From the NCBI GenBank assembly GCA_963680875.1, contig OY804579.1:20755804-20819803 (forward strand): a stretch of 64,000 nucleotides of DNA, written 5' to 3'. Shown one piece after another: positions 1 through 14,328 of the stretch. The notes below the pieces were generated by a model. It worked only from the letters and a program-made list of their open reading frames with translations, made no database searches and was not told where the DNA came from. Origin of the DNA: Bathymodiolus brooksi. Its lineage: Eukaryota; Mollusca; Bivalvia; Mytilida; Modiolidae. The stretch's first letter is position 1. Each line of letters opens with the position of its first letter. A program made the position numbers and the translations under genes.

Positions 1-3000
1 CAAAATGTACAACCACCTCTCACCCTACAAAATGTACAACCACCTCTCACCCTATAAAATATACAACCACCTCTCACCCTACAAAATGTACAACCACCTC
101 TCACCCTACAAAATGTACAACCACCTCTCACCCTACAATACAACCACATCTCACCCTACAAAATGTACAACCACCTCTCTCCCTACAAAATGTACAACCA
201 CCTCTCACCCTACAATACAACCACATCTCACCCTACAAAATGTACAACCACCTCTCTCCCTACAAAATGTACAACCACCTCTCACCCTATAAAATGTACA
301 ACCACCTCTCACCCTACAATACAACCGCATCTCACTCTACAAAATGTACAACCACCTCTCTCCCTACAAAATATACAACCACCTCTCACCCTACAAAATA
401 TACAACCACCTCTCACCCTACAAAATGTACAACCACCTCTCACCCTACAAAATGTACAACCACCTCTCACCCTACAATACAACCACCTCTCACCCTACAA
501 AATGTACAACCACCTCTCACCCTGCAAAATGTACAACCACCTCTCACCCTACAAAATGTACAACCACCTCTCACCCTACAAAATGTACAACCACCTCTCA
601 CCCTACAAAATGTACAACCACCTCTCACCCTACAATACAACCACCTCTCATCCTACAAAATGTACAACCACCTCTCACCCTACAAAATGTACAACCACCT
701 CTCACCCTACAAAATATACAACCACCTCTCATCCTACAAAATGTACAACCACCTCTCACCCTACAAAATGTACAACCACCTCTCACCCTACAATACAACC
801 ACCTCTCACCCTACAAAATGTACAACCACCTCTCACCCTACAAAATGTACAACCACCTCTCACCCTACAAAATATACAACCACCTCTCATCCTACAAAAT
901 GTACAACCACCTCTCACCCTACAATACAACCACCTCTCACCCTACAAAATGTACAACCACCTCTCACCCTACAAAATGTACAACCACCTCTCATCCTACA
1001 AAATGTACAACCACCTCTCACCCTACAATACAACCACCTCTCATCGTACAAAATGTACAACCACCTCTCATCCTACAAAATGTACAACCACCTCTCACCC
1101 TACAAAATGTACAACCACCTCTCACCCTACAAAATGTACAACCACCTCTCACCCTACAAAATGTACAACCACCTCTCACCCTACAAAATGTACAACCACC
1201 TCTCACCCTACAAAATGTACAACCACCTCTCACCCTACCAAATGTACAACTACCTCTCACCCTACAAAATGTACAACCACCTCTCACCCTACAATACAAC
1301 CACATCTCACCCTACAAAATGTACAACCACCTCTCACCCTGCAAAATGTACAACCACCTCTCACCCTACAAAATGTACAACCACCTCTCACCCTACAAAA
1401 TGTACAACCACCTCTCACCCTACAAAATATACAACCACCTCTCACCCTACAAAATGTACAACCACCTCTCACCCTACAAAATGTACAACCACCTCTCACC
1501 CTACAAAATGTACAACCACCTCTCACCCTACAATACAACCACATCTCACCCTACAAAATGTACAACCACCTCTCTCCTTACAAAATGTACAACCACCTCT
1601 CACCCTACAATACAACCACATCTCACCCTACAAAATGTACAACCACCTCTCACCCTACAATACAACCACATCTCACCCTACAAAATGTACAACCACCTCT
1701 CACCCTACAAAATGTACAACCACCTCTCACCCTACAAAATATACAACCACCTCTCATCCTACAAAATGTACAACCACCTCTCACCCTACAAAATGTACAA
1801 CCACCTCTCACCCTACAATACAACCACCTCTCACCCTACAAAATGTACAACCACCTCTCACCCTACAAAATGTACAACCACCTCTCACCCTACAAAATAT
1901 ACAACCACCTCTCATCCTACAAAATGTACAACCACCTCTCACCCTACAATACAACCACCTCTCACCCTGCAAAATGTACAACCACCTCTCACCCTACAAA
2001 ATGTACAACCACCTCTCACCATACAATACAACCACCTCTCATCCTACAAAATGTACAACCACCTCTCATCCTACAAAATGTACAACCACCTCTCACCCTA
2101 CAAAATGTACAACCACCTCTCACCCTACAAAATGTACAACCACCTCTCACCCTACAAAATGTACAACCACCTCTCACCCTACAAAATGTACAACCACCTC
2201 TCACCCTACAAAATGTACAACCACCTCTCACCCTACAAAATGTACAACTACCTCTCGCCCTACAATACAACCACCTCTCACCCTACAATACAACCACATC
2301 TCACCCTACAAATGTACAACCACCTCTCACCCTACAAAATGTACAACCACCTCTCACCCTACAAAATGTATAACCACCTCTCACCCTACAAAATGTACAA
2401 CCACCTCTCACCCTACAAAATATACAACCACCTCTCACCCTACAAAATGTACAACCACCTCTCACCCTACAAAATGTACAACCACCTCTCACCCTACAAT
2501 ACAACCACATCTCACCCTACAAAATGTACAACCACCTCTCTCCCTACAAAATGTACAACCACCTCTCACCCTACAATACAACCACATCTCACCCTACAAA
2601 ATGTACAACCACCTCTCGCCCTACAATACAACCACATCTCACCCTACAAAATGTACAACCACCTCTCACCCTACAAAATATACAACCACCTCTCACCCTA
2701 CAAAATGTACAACCACCTCTCTCCCTACAAAATGTACAACCACCTATCACCCTACAAAATGTACAACCACCTCTCACCCTACAATACAACCACATCTCAC
2801 TCTACAAAATGTACAACCACCTCTCTCCCTACAAAATGTACAGCCACCTCTCACACTACAATACAACCACATCTCACCCTACAAAATGTACAACCAACTC
2901 TCACCCTACAATACAACCACCTCTCATCCTACAAAATGTACAACCACCTCTCACCCTACAAAAGTACAACCACCTCTCTCCCTACAAAATGTACAACCAC

Positions 3001-6000
3001 CTCTCACCCTACAAAATGTACAACCACCTCTCACCCTACAATACAACCACCTCTCACCCTACAAAATGTACAACCACCTCTCTCCCTACAAAATGTACAA
3101 CCACCTCTCACCCTACAATACAACCACCTCTCACCCTACAAAATGTACAACCACCTCTCACCCTACAAAATGTACAACCACCTCTCACCCTACAAAATGT
3201 ACAACCACCTCTCTCCCTACAAAATGTACAACCACCTCTCTCCCTACAAAATGTACAACCATCTCTCACCCTACAATACAACCACCTCTCACCCTACAAA
3301 ATGTACAACCACCTCTCACCCTACAAAATGTACAGCCACCTCTCACCCTACAAAATGTACAACTACCTCTCACCCTACAATACAACCACCTCTCACCCTA
3401 CAAAATGTACAACCACCTCTCACCCTGCAAAATGTACAACCACCTCTCATCCTACAAAATGTACAACCACCTCTCACCCTACAATACAACCACCTCTCAC
3501 CCTACAAAATGTACAACCACCTCTCACCCTACAAAATGTACAACCACCTCTCACCCTACAAAATGTACAACTACCTCTCACCCTACAATACAACCACCTC
3601 TCACCCTACAAAATGTACAACCACCTCTCACCCTGCAAAATGTACAACCACCTCTCATCCTACAAAATGTACAACCACCTCTCACCCTACAATACAACCA
3701 CCTCTCACCCTACAAAATGTACAACCACCTCTCACCCTACAAAATGTACAACCACCTCTCACCCTACAAAATGTACAACTACCTCTCACCCTACAATACA
3801 ACCACCTCTCACCCTACAAAATGTACAACCACCTCTCACCCTACAATACAACCACATCTCACCCTACAAAATGTACAACCACCTCTCACCCTACAAAATG
3901 TACAACCACCTCTCACCCTACAAAATGTACAACCACCTCTCACCCTACAAAATATACAACCACCTCTCACCCTACAAAATGTACAACCACCTCTCACCCT
4001 ACAAAATGTACAACCACCTCTCACCCTACAAAATGTACAACCACCTCTCACCCTACAATACAACCACATCTCACCCTACAAAATGTACAACCACCTCTCT
4101 CCTTACAAAATGTACAACCACCTCTCACCCTACAAAATGTACAACTACCTCTCACCCTACAATACAACCACCTCTCACCCTACAAAATGTACAACCACCT
4201 CTCACCCTGCAAAATGTACAACCACCTCTCATCCTACAAAATGTACAACCACCTCTCACCCTACAATACAACCACCTCTCACCCTACAAAATGTACAACC
4301 ACCTCTCACCCTACAAAATGTACAACCACCTCTCACCCTACAAAATGTACAACTACCTCTCACCCTACAATACAACCACCTCTCACCCTACAAAATGTAC
4401 AACCACCTCTCACCCTGCAAAATGTACAACCACCTCTCATCCTACAAAATGTACAACCACTTCTCACCCTACAATACAACCACCTCTCACCCTACAAAAT
4501 GTACAACCACCTCTCACCCTACAAAATGTACAACCACCTCTCACCCTACAAAATGTACAACCACCTCTCACCCTACAATACAACCACATCTCCCCCTACA
4601 AAATGTACAACCACCTCTCACCCTACAAAATGTACAACCACCTCTCACCCTACAAAATGTACAACCACCTCTCACCCTACAAAATGTACAACCACCTCTC
4701 ACCCTACAAAATATACAACCACCTCTCACCCTACAAAATGTACAACCACCTCTCACCCTACAAAATGTACAACCACCTCTCACCCTACAAAATGTACAAC
4801 CACCTCTCACCCTACAATACAACCACATCTCACCCTACAAAATGTACAACCACCTCTCTCCTTACAAAATGTACAACCACCTCTCACCCTACAAAATGTA
4901 CAACTACCTCTCACCCTACAATACAACCACCTCTCACCCTACAAAATGTACAACCACCTCTCACCCTGCAAAATGTACAACCACCTCTCATCCTACAAAA
5001 TGTACAACCACCTCTCACCCTACAATACAACCACCTCTCACCCTACAAAATGTACAACCACCTCTCACCCTACAAAATGTACAACCACCTCTCACCCTAC
5101 AAAATGTACAACTACCTCTCACCCTACAATACAACCACCTCTCACCCTACAAAATGTACAACCACCTCTCACCCTGCAAAATGTACAACCACCTCTCATC
5201 CTACAAAATGTACAACCACTTCTCACCCTACAATACAACCACCTCTCACCCTACAAAATGTACAACCACCTCTCACCCTACAAAATGTACAACCACCTCT
5301 CACCCTACAAAATGTACAACCACCTCTCACCCTACAATACAACCACATCTCCCCCTACAAAATGTACAACCACCTCTCACCCTACAAAATGTACAACCAC
5401 CTCTCACCCTACAAAATGTACAACCACCTCTCACCCTACAAAATGTACAACCACCTCTCACCCTACAAAATATACAACCACCTCTCACCCTACAAAATGT
5501 ACAACCACCTCTCACCCTACAAAATGTACAACCACCTCTCACCCTACAAAATGTACAACCACCTCTCACCCTACAATACAACCACATCTCACCCTACAAA
5601 ATGTACAACCACCTCTCTCCTTACAAAATGTACAACCACCTCTCACCCTACAATACAACCACATCTCACCCTACAAAATGTACAACCACCTCTCACCCTA
5701 CAAAATGTACAACCACCTCTCACCCTACAAAATATACAACCACCTCTCATCCTACAAAATGTACAACCACCTCTCACCCTACAAAATGTACAACCACCTC
5801 TCACCCTACAATACAACCACCTCTCACCCTACAAAATGTACAACCACCTCTCATCCTACAAAATGTACAACCACCTCTCACCCTACAAAATATACAACCA
5901 ACTCTCATCCTACAAAATGTACAACCACCTCTCACCCTACAATACAACCACCTCTCACCCTACAAAATGTACAACCACCTCTCACCCTACAAAATGTACA

Positions 6001-9000
6001 ACCACCTCTCATCCTACAAAATGTACAACCACCTCTCATCCTACAAAATGTACAACCACCTCTCACCCTACAAAATGTACAACCACCTCTCACCCTACAA
6101 AATGTACAACCACCTCTCACCCTACAAAATGTACAACCACCTCTCACCCTACAAAATGTACAACCACCTCTCACCCTACAAAATGTACAACTACCTCTCA
6201 CCCTACAATACAACCACCTCTCACCCTACAAAATGTACAACCACCTCTCACCCTGCAAAATGTACAACCACCTCTCATCCTACAAAATGTACAACCACCT
6301 CTCACCCTACAATACAACCACCTCTCACCCTACAAAATGTACAACCACCTCTCACCCTACAAAATGTACAACCACCTCTCACCCTACAAAATGTACAACT
6401 ACCTCTCACCCTACAATACAACCACCTCTCACCCTACAAAATGTACAACCACCTCTCACCCTGCAAAATGTACAACCACCTCTCATCCTACAAAATGTAC
6501 AACCACCTCTCACCCTACAATACAACCACATCTCACCCTACAAAATGTACAACCACCTCTCACCCTACAAAATGTACAACCACCTCTCACCCTACAAAAT
6601 GTACAACCACCTCTCACCCTACAAAATGTACAACCACCTCTCACCCTACAAAATATACAACCACCTCTCACCCTACAAAATGTACAACCACCTCTCACCC
6701 TACAAAATGTACAACCACCTCTCACCCTACAAAATGTACAACCACCTCTCACCCTACAATACAACCACATCTCACCCTACAAAATGTACAACCACCTCTC
6801 TCCTTACAAAATGTACAACCACCTCCCACCCTACAATACAACCACATCTCACCCTACAAAATGTACAACCACCTCTCACCCTACAATACAACCACATCTC
6901 ACCCTACAAAATGTACATCCACCTCTCACCCTACAAAATGTACAACCACCTCTCACCCTACAAAATATACAACCACCTCTCATCCTACAAAATGTACAAC
7001 CACCTCTCACCCTACAAAATGTACAACCACCTCTCACCCTACAATACAACCACCTCTCACCCTACAAAATGTACAACCACCTCTCATCCTACAAAATGTA
7101 CAACCACCTCTCACCCTACAAAATATACAACCACCTCTCATCCTACAAAATGTACAACCACCTCTCACCCTACAAAATGTACAACCACCTCTCACCCTAC
7201 AAAATGTACAACCACCTCTCATCCTACAAAATGTACAACCACCTCTCATCCTACAAAATGTACAACCACCTCTCACCCTACAAAATGTACAACCACCTCT
7301 CACCCTACAAAATGTACAACCACCTCTCACCCTACAAAATGTACAACCACCTCTCACCCTACAGAATGTACAACCACCTCTCACCCTACAAAATGTACAA
7401 CCACCTCTCACCCTACAAAATGTACAACTACCTCTCACCCTACAATACAACCACCTCTCACCCTACAATACAACCACATCTCACCCTACAAAATGTACAA
7501 CCACCTCTCACCCTACAAAATGTACAACCACCTCTCACCCTACAAAATGTACAACCACCTCTCACCCTATAAAATATACAACAACCTCTCACCCTACAAA
7601 ATGTACAACCACCTCTCACCCTACAAAATGTACAACCACCTCTCACCCTACAATACAACCACATCTCACCCTACAAAATGTACAACCACCTCTCTCCCTA
7701 CAAAATGTACAACCACCTCTCACCCTATAAAATGTACAACCACCTCTCACCCTACAATACAACCGCATCTCACTCTACAAAATGTACAACCACCTCTCTC
7801 CCTACAAAATGTACAACCACCTCTCACCCTACAATACAACCACATCTCACCCTACAAAATGTACAACCAACTCTCACCCTACAATACAACCACCTTTCAT
7901 CCTACAAAATGTACAACCACCTCTCACCCTACAAAATGTACAACCACCTCTCTCCCTACAAAATGTACAACCACCTCTCACCCTACAAAATGTACAACCA
8001 CCTCTCACCCTACAATACAACCACCTCTCACCCTACAAAATGTACAACCACCTCTCTCCCTACAAAATGTACAACCACCTCTCACCCTACAATACAACCA
8101 CCTCTCACCCTACAAAATATACAACCACCTCTCACCCTACAAAATGTACAACCACCTCTCACCCTACAAAATGTACAACCACCTCTCTCCCTACAAAATG
8201 TACAACCACCTCTCACCCTACAAAATGTACAACCACCTCTCACCCTACAATACAACCACCTCTCACCCTACAAAATGTACAACCACCTCTCTCCCTACAA
8301 AATGTACAACCACCTCTCACCCTACAATACAACCACCTCTCACCCTACAAAATGTACAACCACCTCTCACCCTACAAAATGTACAACCACCTCTCACCCT
8401 ACAAAATGTACAACTACCTCTCACCCTACAATACAACTACCTCTCACCCTACAAAATGTACAACCACCTCTCATCCTGCAAAATGTACAACCACCTCTCA
8501 TCCTACAAAATGTACAACCACCTCTCACCCTACAATACAACCACCTCTCACCCTACAAAATGTACAACCACCTCTCACCCTACAAAATGTACAACCACCT
8601 CTCACCCTACAAAATGTACAACCACCTCTCACCCTACAAAATGTACAACCACCTCTCACCCTACAAAATGTACAACCACCTCTCACCCTACAATACAACC
8701 ACCTCTCACCCTACAAAATGTACAACCACCTCTCACCCTACAAAATGTACAACCACCTCTCACCCTACAATACAACCACCTCTCACTCTACAAAATGTAC
8801 AACCACCTCTCGCCCTACAAAATGTACAACCACCTCTCTCCCTACAAAATGTACAACCACCTCTCATCCTACAAAATGTACAACCACCTCTCACCCTACA
8901 ATACAACCACCTCTCACCCTACAAAATATACAACCACCTCTCACCCTACAAAATGTACAACTACCTCTCACCCTACAATACAACCACCTCTCACCCTACA

Positions 9001-10310
9001 AAATGTACAACCACCTCTCACCCTACAAAATGTACAACCACCTCTCATCCTTCAAAATGTACAACCACCTCTCACCCTACAATACAACCACCTCCCACCC
9101 TACAAAATGTACAACCACCTCTCTCCCTACAAAATGTACAACCACCTCTCACCCTACAAAATGTACAACCACCTCTCACCCTACAAAATGTACAACCACC
9201 TCCCACCCTACAAAATGTACAACCACCTCTCACCCTACAAAATGTACAACCACCTCTCACCCTACAATACAACCACCTCTCACCCTACAAAATGTACAAC
9301 CACCTCTCACCCTACAAAATGTACAACCACCTCTCACCCTACAAAATGTACAACCACCTCTCACCCTACAATACAACCACATCTCACCCTACAAAATGTA
9401 CAACCACCTCTCACCATACAATACAACCACCTCTCACCCTACAAAATATACAACCACCTCTCATCCTACAAAATGTACAACCACCTCTCATCCTACAAAA
9501 TGTACAACCACCTCTCACCCTACAAAATGTACAACCACCTCTCACCCTACAATACAACCACCTCTCACCCTACAAAATGTACAACCACCTCTCATCCTAC
9601 AAAATGTACAACCACCTCTCACCCTACAAAATGTACAACCACTTCTCACCCTACAATACAACCACCTCTCACCCTACAAAATGTACAACCACCTCTCATC
9701 CTACAAAATGTACAACCACCTCTCACCCTACAAAATGTACAACTACCTCTCACCCTACAATACAACCACCTCTCACCCTACAAAATGTACAACCACCTCT
9801 CACCCTGCAAAATGTACAACCACCTCTCATCCTACAAAATGTACAACCACCTCTCACTCTACAATACAACCACCTCTCACCCTACAAAATGTACAACCAC
9901 CTCTCACCCTACAAAATGTACAACCACCACTCACCCTACAAAATGTACAACCACCTCTCACCCTACAAAATATACAACCACCTCTCACCCTACAAATTGT
10001 ACAGCCACCTCTCACCCTACAAAATATACAACCACCTCTCACCCTACAAAATGTACAACCACCTCTCACCCTACAAAATGTACAACCACCTCTCACCCTA
10101 CCAAATGTACAACCACCTCTCACCCTACAAAATGTACAACCACCTCTCACCCTACAAAATGTACAACCACCTCTCACCCTGCAAAATGTACAACCACCTC
10201 TCATCCTACAAAATGTACAACCCCCTCTCACCCTACAAAATATACAACCACCTCTCACCCTACAAAATGTACAACCCCCTCTCACCCTACAAAATGTACA
10301 ACCACCTCTC
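1..10310. repeat. 27-bp minisatellite with 23-bp variant units
   Basis: A 10.3-kb tandem array of a 27-bp unit (ACAAAATGTACAACC + ACCTCTCACCCT) is mixed with a 23-bp variant that lacks 4 bp (ACAATACAACC...). It is already repeating at base 1, so it extends out of the window. Units differ by single substitutions (CTCATCCT, CTCTCCCT, CCCTGCAA, AACTACCT, AAATATAC), which form blocks of higher-order repeat. The unit has no stop in any forward frame, so open frames up to 3338 codons run through it. The translations are only the unit read in three frames (MYNHLSPYK, CTTTSHPTK, VQPPLTLQN). I see no promoter, splice or domain evidence for coding. Confidence 0.97.
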
Positions 10311-10588
10311 AACCACCAATAATAATCACAATCATGTGGCGGATAATTAAAAGAAGATAGACAACCACCAATAATAATCACAATCATGTGGCGGATAATT
10401 AAAAGAAGATAGACAACCAATAATAATCACAATCATGTGACTGAAAATTAAAAGAAGATATAGATAACCACCAATAATAATCACAATCATGTGGCGGATA
10501 ATTAAAAGAAGATAGACAACCACCAATAATAATCACAATCATGTGGCGGATAATTAAAAGAAGATAGACAACCACCAATAATAATCAA
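10311..10588. repeat. 52-bp tandem repeat, five copies and a partial
   Basis: Units start at about 10311, 10363, 10415, 10466, 10518 and 10570, each beginning AACCACCAATAATAATCAC and containing ATGTGGCGGATAATTAAAAG. The third copy lacks 3 bp and carries several substitutions. It abuts the 27-bp minisatellite directly. Confidence 0.93.
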
Positions 10589-11428
10589 TGTGTACAAACA
10601 CGCCCAACTGAAATGAGCAAGGCATGAATCCTACAAAACCGGGCCTGACTACATGCACAACACATTGTATCAATATCAATTCCATTAAGTCAATGGTAAG
10701 AAAATATTGACAATGGGTAATATAAAAAAAACTTTTTATATTGCCCATTGACATTATTTTCTTGATGTAGTGTCTAGTGCCAAATGGGCTCATTCTGGTG
10801 ATCAGGAAGGGTGACTTGGCAGTTCCTGCTCCACATGTGGAATCTGCGGTTTCACTCAGGGGACAATGATCCAAGTTCAGTAAATGTAATAAACACGAAA
10901 AAATCAACAAAGAGAGACCAAGCCACGCATCATTTAAAGATGGAACGTCAATAGCTGAAGCTGAACTTAAAAGGAACTTCTCTCTTCTTCGAAATAGCAT
11001 GATTCAGTCGTGCATCATTGCAGCTGGAAAAATCATTCTAGGTGGTTTCGTGCATTGATATAGAACTGGTGTACATATACATATTGAAGATGATTAAAAT
11101 GTTCGTTTTGTTTCTTTACATGTGCTCTTTTCTTTTTCATGCAAAAAAATCCTAGGCTAGGCTGTCTAAAATGTCAACTTCCAATGACGTCGTTTTCAGT
11201 TATTTTTGACACTGATATCAGCCATACTTACCCCTGAGTGGTGTGTATGGTTGTTCTCTTGGTGAACCAGTTAGACAATAAGATAGTTTATTCAATTCTG
11301 CCAGTTATGGGTTGTACATTGAAAACAAAACTGAAATTTTAATAATAAACTTTGACTTAACAAGAACAGAGACATGTATGATTTATATGTCTGACAAGAA
11401 TGATATATCTCTAAAAGAGAGCAATCAC
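10589..11428. other. Intergenic, no gene recognised; one hairpin
   Basis: No conserved coding signal was seen. An imperfect inverted repeat at about 10709-10753 (GACAATGGGTAATATAAAA against TTTTATATTGCCCATTGAC) would form a hairpin with stems of about 19 bp. The minus-strand frame across 10554-11000 resembles no family known to me. Confidence 0.6.
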
Positions 11429-11794
11429 GTCGCGGTGGTGTAATAGTTAGTGCGTTCACCTCTAGTGTGGTAGATTGGGTAGATCGTCGGTTCGAGCCCC
11501 GATCGGGTCAAACCAAAGACTATGAAATTGGTTTTTATTGCTTCTCTGCTAAGAACGCCGCATTCAGATTAAGAGCGAAGACTGTTCGTCTCGGAATCAG
11601 AAAAACGTGTCAGAGTGGAGCGTCATGTCTACCCGCGGACTGTTATTCAATGAGCTTGCACTATAACAATCCAACTAAGAGTGTTGGTTTACTACAAAGC
11701 GGACATCATCATTTCATCAAATGTAATTTATTCTCACCATGGTATAGCTGACAAATTGCTCATTTGGCGTTAAAAAATAACCACTCACTCACTT
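11429..11794 (+). mobile_element. tRNA-derived SINE, family A, near full length
   Basis: The head has a pol III box A-like segment (TGGTGTAATAGTTAG, 11436-11450) and a good box B (GGTTCGAGCCC, 11489-11499). A body of about 270 bp follows, then a tail reading ATAGCTGACAAATTGCTC, TTGGCGTTAAAAAATAACC and a CACTCACTCACT run. Related copies lie at 14329-14860, 36290-36470, 37567-37836 and 50940-51105. The tail resembles the conserved 3' domain of molluscan SINEs (possibly Nin-DC type, from memory). It is not a functional tRNA: the 5' part does not fold into a cloverleaf and the sequence continues for 300 bp. Confidence 0.85.
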
Positions 11795-12207
11795 TAAAAA
11801 AGCTTTTCTCCCTAATTTTTTTTAGGTATCATTTCCAACTGCCCATGTTCCCTTCTCTGGGGCTAAACATAATGTTTATAAGAAATCGACAAAAGCTCTC
11901 TGAAAACTCACAAAAAGTTTCGATTTTTTAAATCGTGAAATTTCGAATGTTTTAAATTTCAAAATCTCAACTTTCTTAATCTCGAAATTTCGACTTTTTG
12001 AAAATTCGTATGGTTTCTTGATAATTTACAGCAACAGTATTTTATGTTTAATTATTACATACTTAGTTCAAATAAAGGCATTTTCACATCCCGGGAAAAT
12101 AACCGGTTATTGGATTACTACAAGATCATTTCCATATCGAGGTCCATATTGGCCCGGGCCAATATGGGTGTCTCTTTTCTAGATGTCGGAAGTATGTAAT
12201 AATAAGA
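11795..12207. other. AT-rich spacer with a 24-bp perfect palindrome
   Basis: No gene was seen. 12144-12167 is a perfect 24-bp palindrome centred on GGCCCGGGCC with CCATATT/AATATGG arms, probably part of a small foldback element related to the next feature (shared CATATTGGCC words). Confidence 0.6.
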
Positions 12208-12345
12208 GATTATTACATGACATTTTCCATATCGGCCCTGGTATTAGCCCGAGACTCCCATATCAAGCCCGACAGCGAAGCTGGGGGGCTGATATGGGTC
12301 GAGGGTTGATACCAGGGACCATATGGAAAAGTTCATGTCATAATC
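12208..12345. mobile_element. Small inverted-repeat element (MITE)
   Basis: The left arm begins TTACATGACATTTTCCATAT and the right arm ends ATATGGAAAAGTTCATGTCA. The arms (about 60 bp, diverged) pair through CCCTGGTAT/ATACCAGGG and CCCATATCA/TGATATGGG. It resembles the ends of the neighbouring 12879-16518 element (TACATGGACATTTCCATATTGGCC), so the two may be one family. Confidence 0.65.
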
Positions 12346-12874
12346 TTTTTATCACATATTTTACATTGACCTTTTCCAAGTATTGACTTTTATATTGCAA
12401 AAAAGATCTATGAACAGACAAATTGCGAAAATAAATCCTTAAGAGAGTTGCCTTTGTTCAACTTGCAAATATGTTTGTTTCGAATCTGGTTTCAAAAATA
12501 TACCAAACAATGTCGATTTGTACAATGACGTTAGAAACTGTTTGTAAAATCTACTTAAGACGTTGACATTTGAATGGACATTCCTATTCAGCACGACGTA
12601 TATATTTGAGCTAATTATTCCGTTTCAAGTTATTTAATATTTATTCCAATATGTTGAAATGTGTTAATTTGATTGAAATACGATTTTATGCATATCTTTA
12701 TGCATCATCTTTCCTTGTACTTTGACATATAATCTTTGAGACCACTGCGCAGATACCGGAAGTTGAATACGGGGGCAAATACGGATATATGAGGGCAAAT
12801 AACCAACACTGACTTTTAGCTATTATTGAACATGCAAAAATTAACATATTGCAACAACATATGTGATAAATAGT
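12346..12874. other. Intergenic, nothing recognised
   Basis: AT-rich sequence without a convincing ORF, RNA gene or repeat boundary. Confidence 0.5.
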
Positions 12875-13117
12875 TTAATACATGGACATTTCCATATTGG
12901 CCTGGTTATCATCCCTCGACCCATATAGACCTATTTCACATTAACCTATTTTTGTTGTAAGCGGCCTTTGTCCAAAGTCCAATCGGAGTAAAATCCGGGT
13001 GGTAAGCGGCCTTTCTGTTTGGATTATACGATGATTTTCTATATCCACATCATTTTTCAACCTTTTCGAAGTTTTATTCACGTTATTTATTTGCAAAATT
13101 TTATTATACATCTACAA

Positions 13118-13856
13118 ATGGATCCTGGTGATCAACTCTACACTCTTGATGAGCTTCGATGTTGGAAAGTCGAGACTCTTAGAGTTCTTGACGATGAGAG
13201 ATCGAACGAAGGAGGAGCTGCCTTGTGTTTTTCGGCATGCAAGTTGAACTTGCCTTTGGTGCCATCACAAGATGACGTTTTGAAGGACAACAAGAGATGC
13301 TACGACAACATTTTGAGTGAGTGAGTGTGGAATTACAGACCCCTTCAGATTTATTCTGGTTGGCTTGATGAACATGATCATGGTATGTAGTCCGAGATTC
13401 CTCTGTCGTTTAACGGCATTGATAATCTTGCTGTAGCCGTTCAAGATTCCTCTGTCGTTTAACGGCATTGATAATCTTGCTGTAGCCGTTCAACAGCTAC
13501 AGCAAGATTATCAATGCCGTTAAACGACAGAGGAATCTCGGACTAATGGTATGCAGTTTGGCCACAAAAATTTTTGACAGACATAACGCAGTTCTTGTTA
13601 GTCCATGGTGATGTAGCATTGACAAATGACATGCTGAAAGACTATAAGGGGTGGCAAGGCCTATGAATATTTTTCAAGTGGGTGGCTACAGGAGGGATAT
13701 TTCTTAAAGGCTAAGTCGAACAACAACAACTTGTGTATTTTAAGAACAAAGTGTTCACCATCACAGACACTGGATGATGACCCCCACAATGTATAGATAT
13801 TGCACCAAAGAAGATGATGGTTTGACAGAAGGAGCTTATTGTTCTTGTACTGCAGG
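13118..13856 (+). pseudogene. Decayed SAP/SWIM-domain protein gene
   Basis: ATG at 13118 opens 68 codons whose YTLDELRCWKVETLRVL stretch looks like the start of a SAP-type DNA-binding motif, followed by LNLPLVPSQDDVLKDN, before a TGA at 13322. In the same frame after the stop come YSGWLDEHDHG, then a 158-bp foldback insertion. From 13645, GGKAYEYFSSGWLQEGYFLK, CILRTKCSPSQTLDDD, PHNV and, after a TAG and a frame change, KEDDGLTEGAYCSCTAG follow. That order (SAP-like start, YFSSGWLQE block, CTPSQ-like block, CxC of a SWIM zinc finger) is familiar from multi-copy invertebrate proteins that I associate with mobile DNA; this is family knowledge, not searched. The second half of the SWIM finger (CxH) is not visible. 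At least two stops, one frameshift and one insertion make it non-functional. It starts about 240 bp inside the left TIR of the TTAA element, suggesting it was that element's cargo or transposition gene. Confidence 0.6.
13388..13545. mobile_element. Palindromic foldback insertion, 158 bp, 8-bp TSD
   Basis: Begins TAGTCCGAGATTCCTCTG and ends with its inverse complement. The 5' arm contains an internal direct duplication (AGATTCCTCTGTCGTTTAAC twice, about 55 bp apart). It is flanked by ATGGTATG at 13380-13387 and 13546-13553. It interrupts the SAP/SWIM pseudogene. A second copy is at 49591-49668. Confidence 0.9.
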
Positions 13857-14328
13857 GTATGAAATTTATGCATGTTTTTTTTAAAATTCTCTATCATGTC
13901 TATGCAGTGCCAATTCAGGACCATTAGATAATAACAGAAGGGATTGCAACCAATGATGGGCAATCTTGGCTGAAATGTTCCTAACAAATTCATGACAAAA
14001 TGTTGTAGTTACTATGGTGTCAATGAATCAGTACATTTCAATAATGTTTGAGAAATGTCAGTTCAAATCTCTCTGGAAGCTAATGATCGGAGTACTGTAT
14101 TAGGTTTGTCAACTACTAACAATTACAATACATGTATATAGCTTCTATAGTACAAGGTAGTACATTTCAATAATGTTGAAAAGATGTCAGTTCAAATCTG
14201 ACTGGAAGCTAATCTATGGGTTTATTTTAATATATGCTTGATCATGTTGACTGCATTAACTAACTTGGACACAAATCCCTAGCTTAATGAAAGTTTTGAA
14301 GAACTGCTCCTTTTTCAGTGTGATTTTT

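Noticed and set aside
344..10360. A 3338-codon ORF (and others of 2496, 1682, 890, 846 and 736 codons) as a giant repetitive protein
   Set aside because: All are frames of one stop-free minisatellite. They overlap one another on the same strand, change unit frame at each 23-bp unit, and have no flanking gene structure.
1018..10420. Minus-strand Cys/Arg-rich peptides (GGCTFCRVR repeats)
   Set aside because: They are the complement of the same minisatellite, broken wherever a 23-bp unit shifts frame. There is no start, signal or conservation.
11429..11510. A functional tRNA gene with A and B boxes
   Set aside because: There is no cloverleaf, and the sequence continues into a SINE body repeated at four other places.
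12144..12167. The 24-bp GGCCCGGGCC-centred palindrome as a protein-binding operator
   Set aside because: It shares words with the adjacent MITE family and is more simply a foldback element core.
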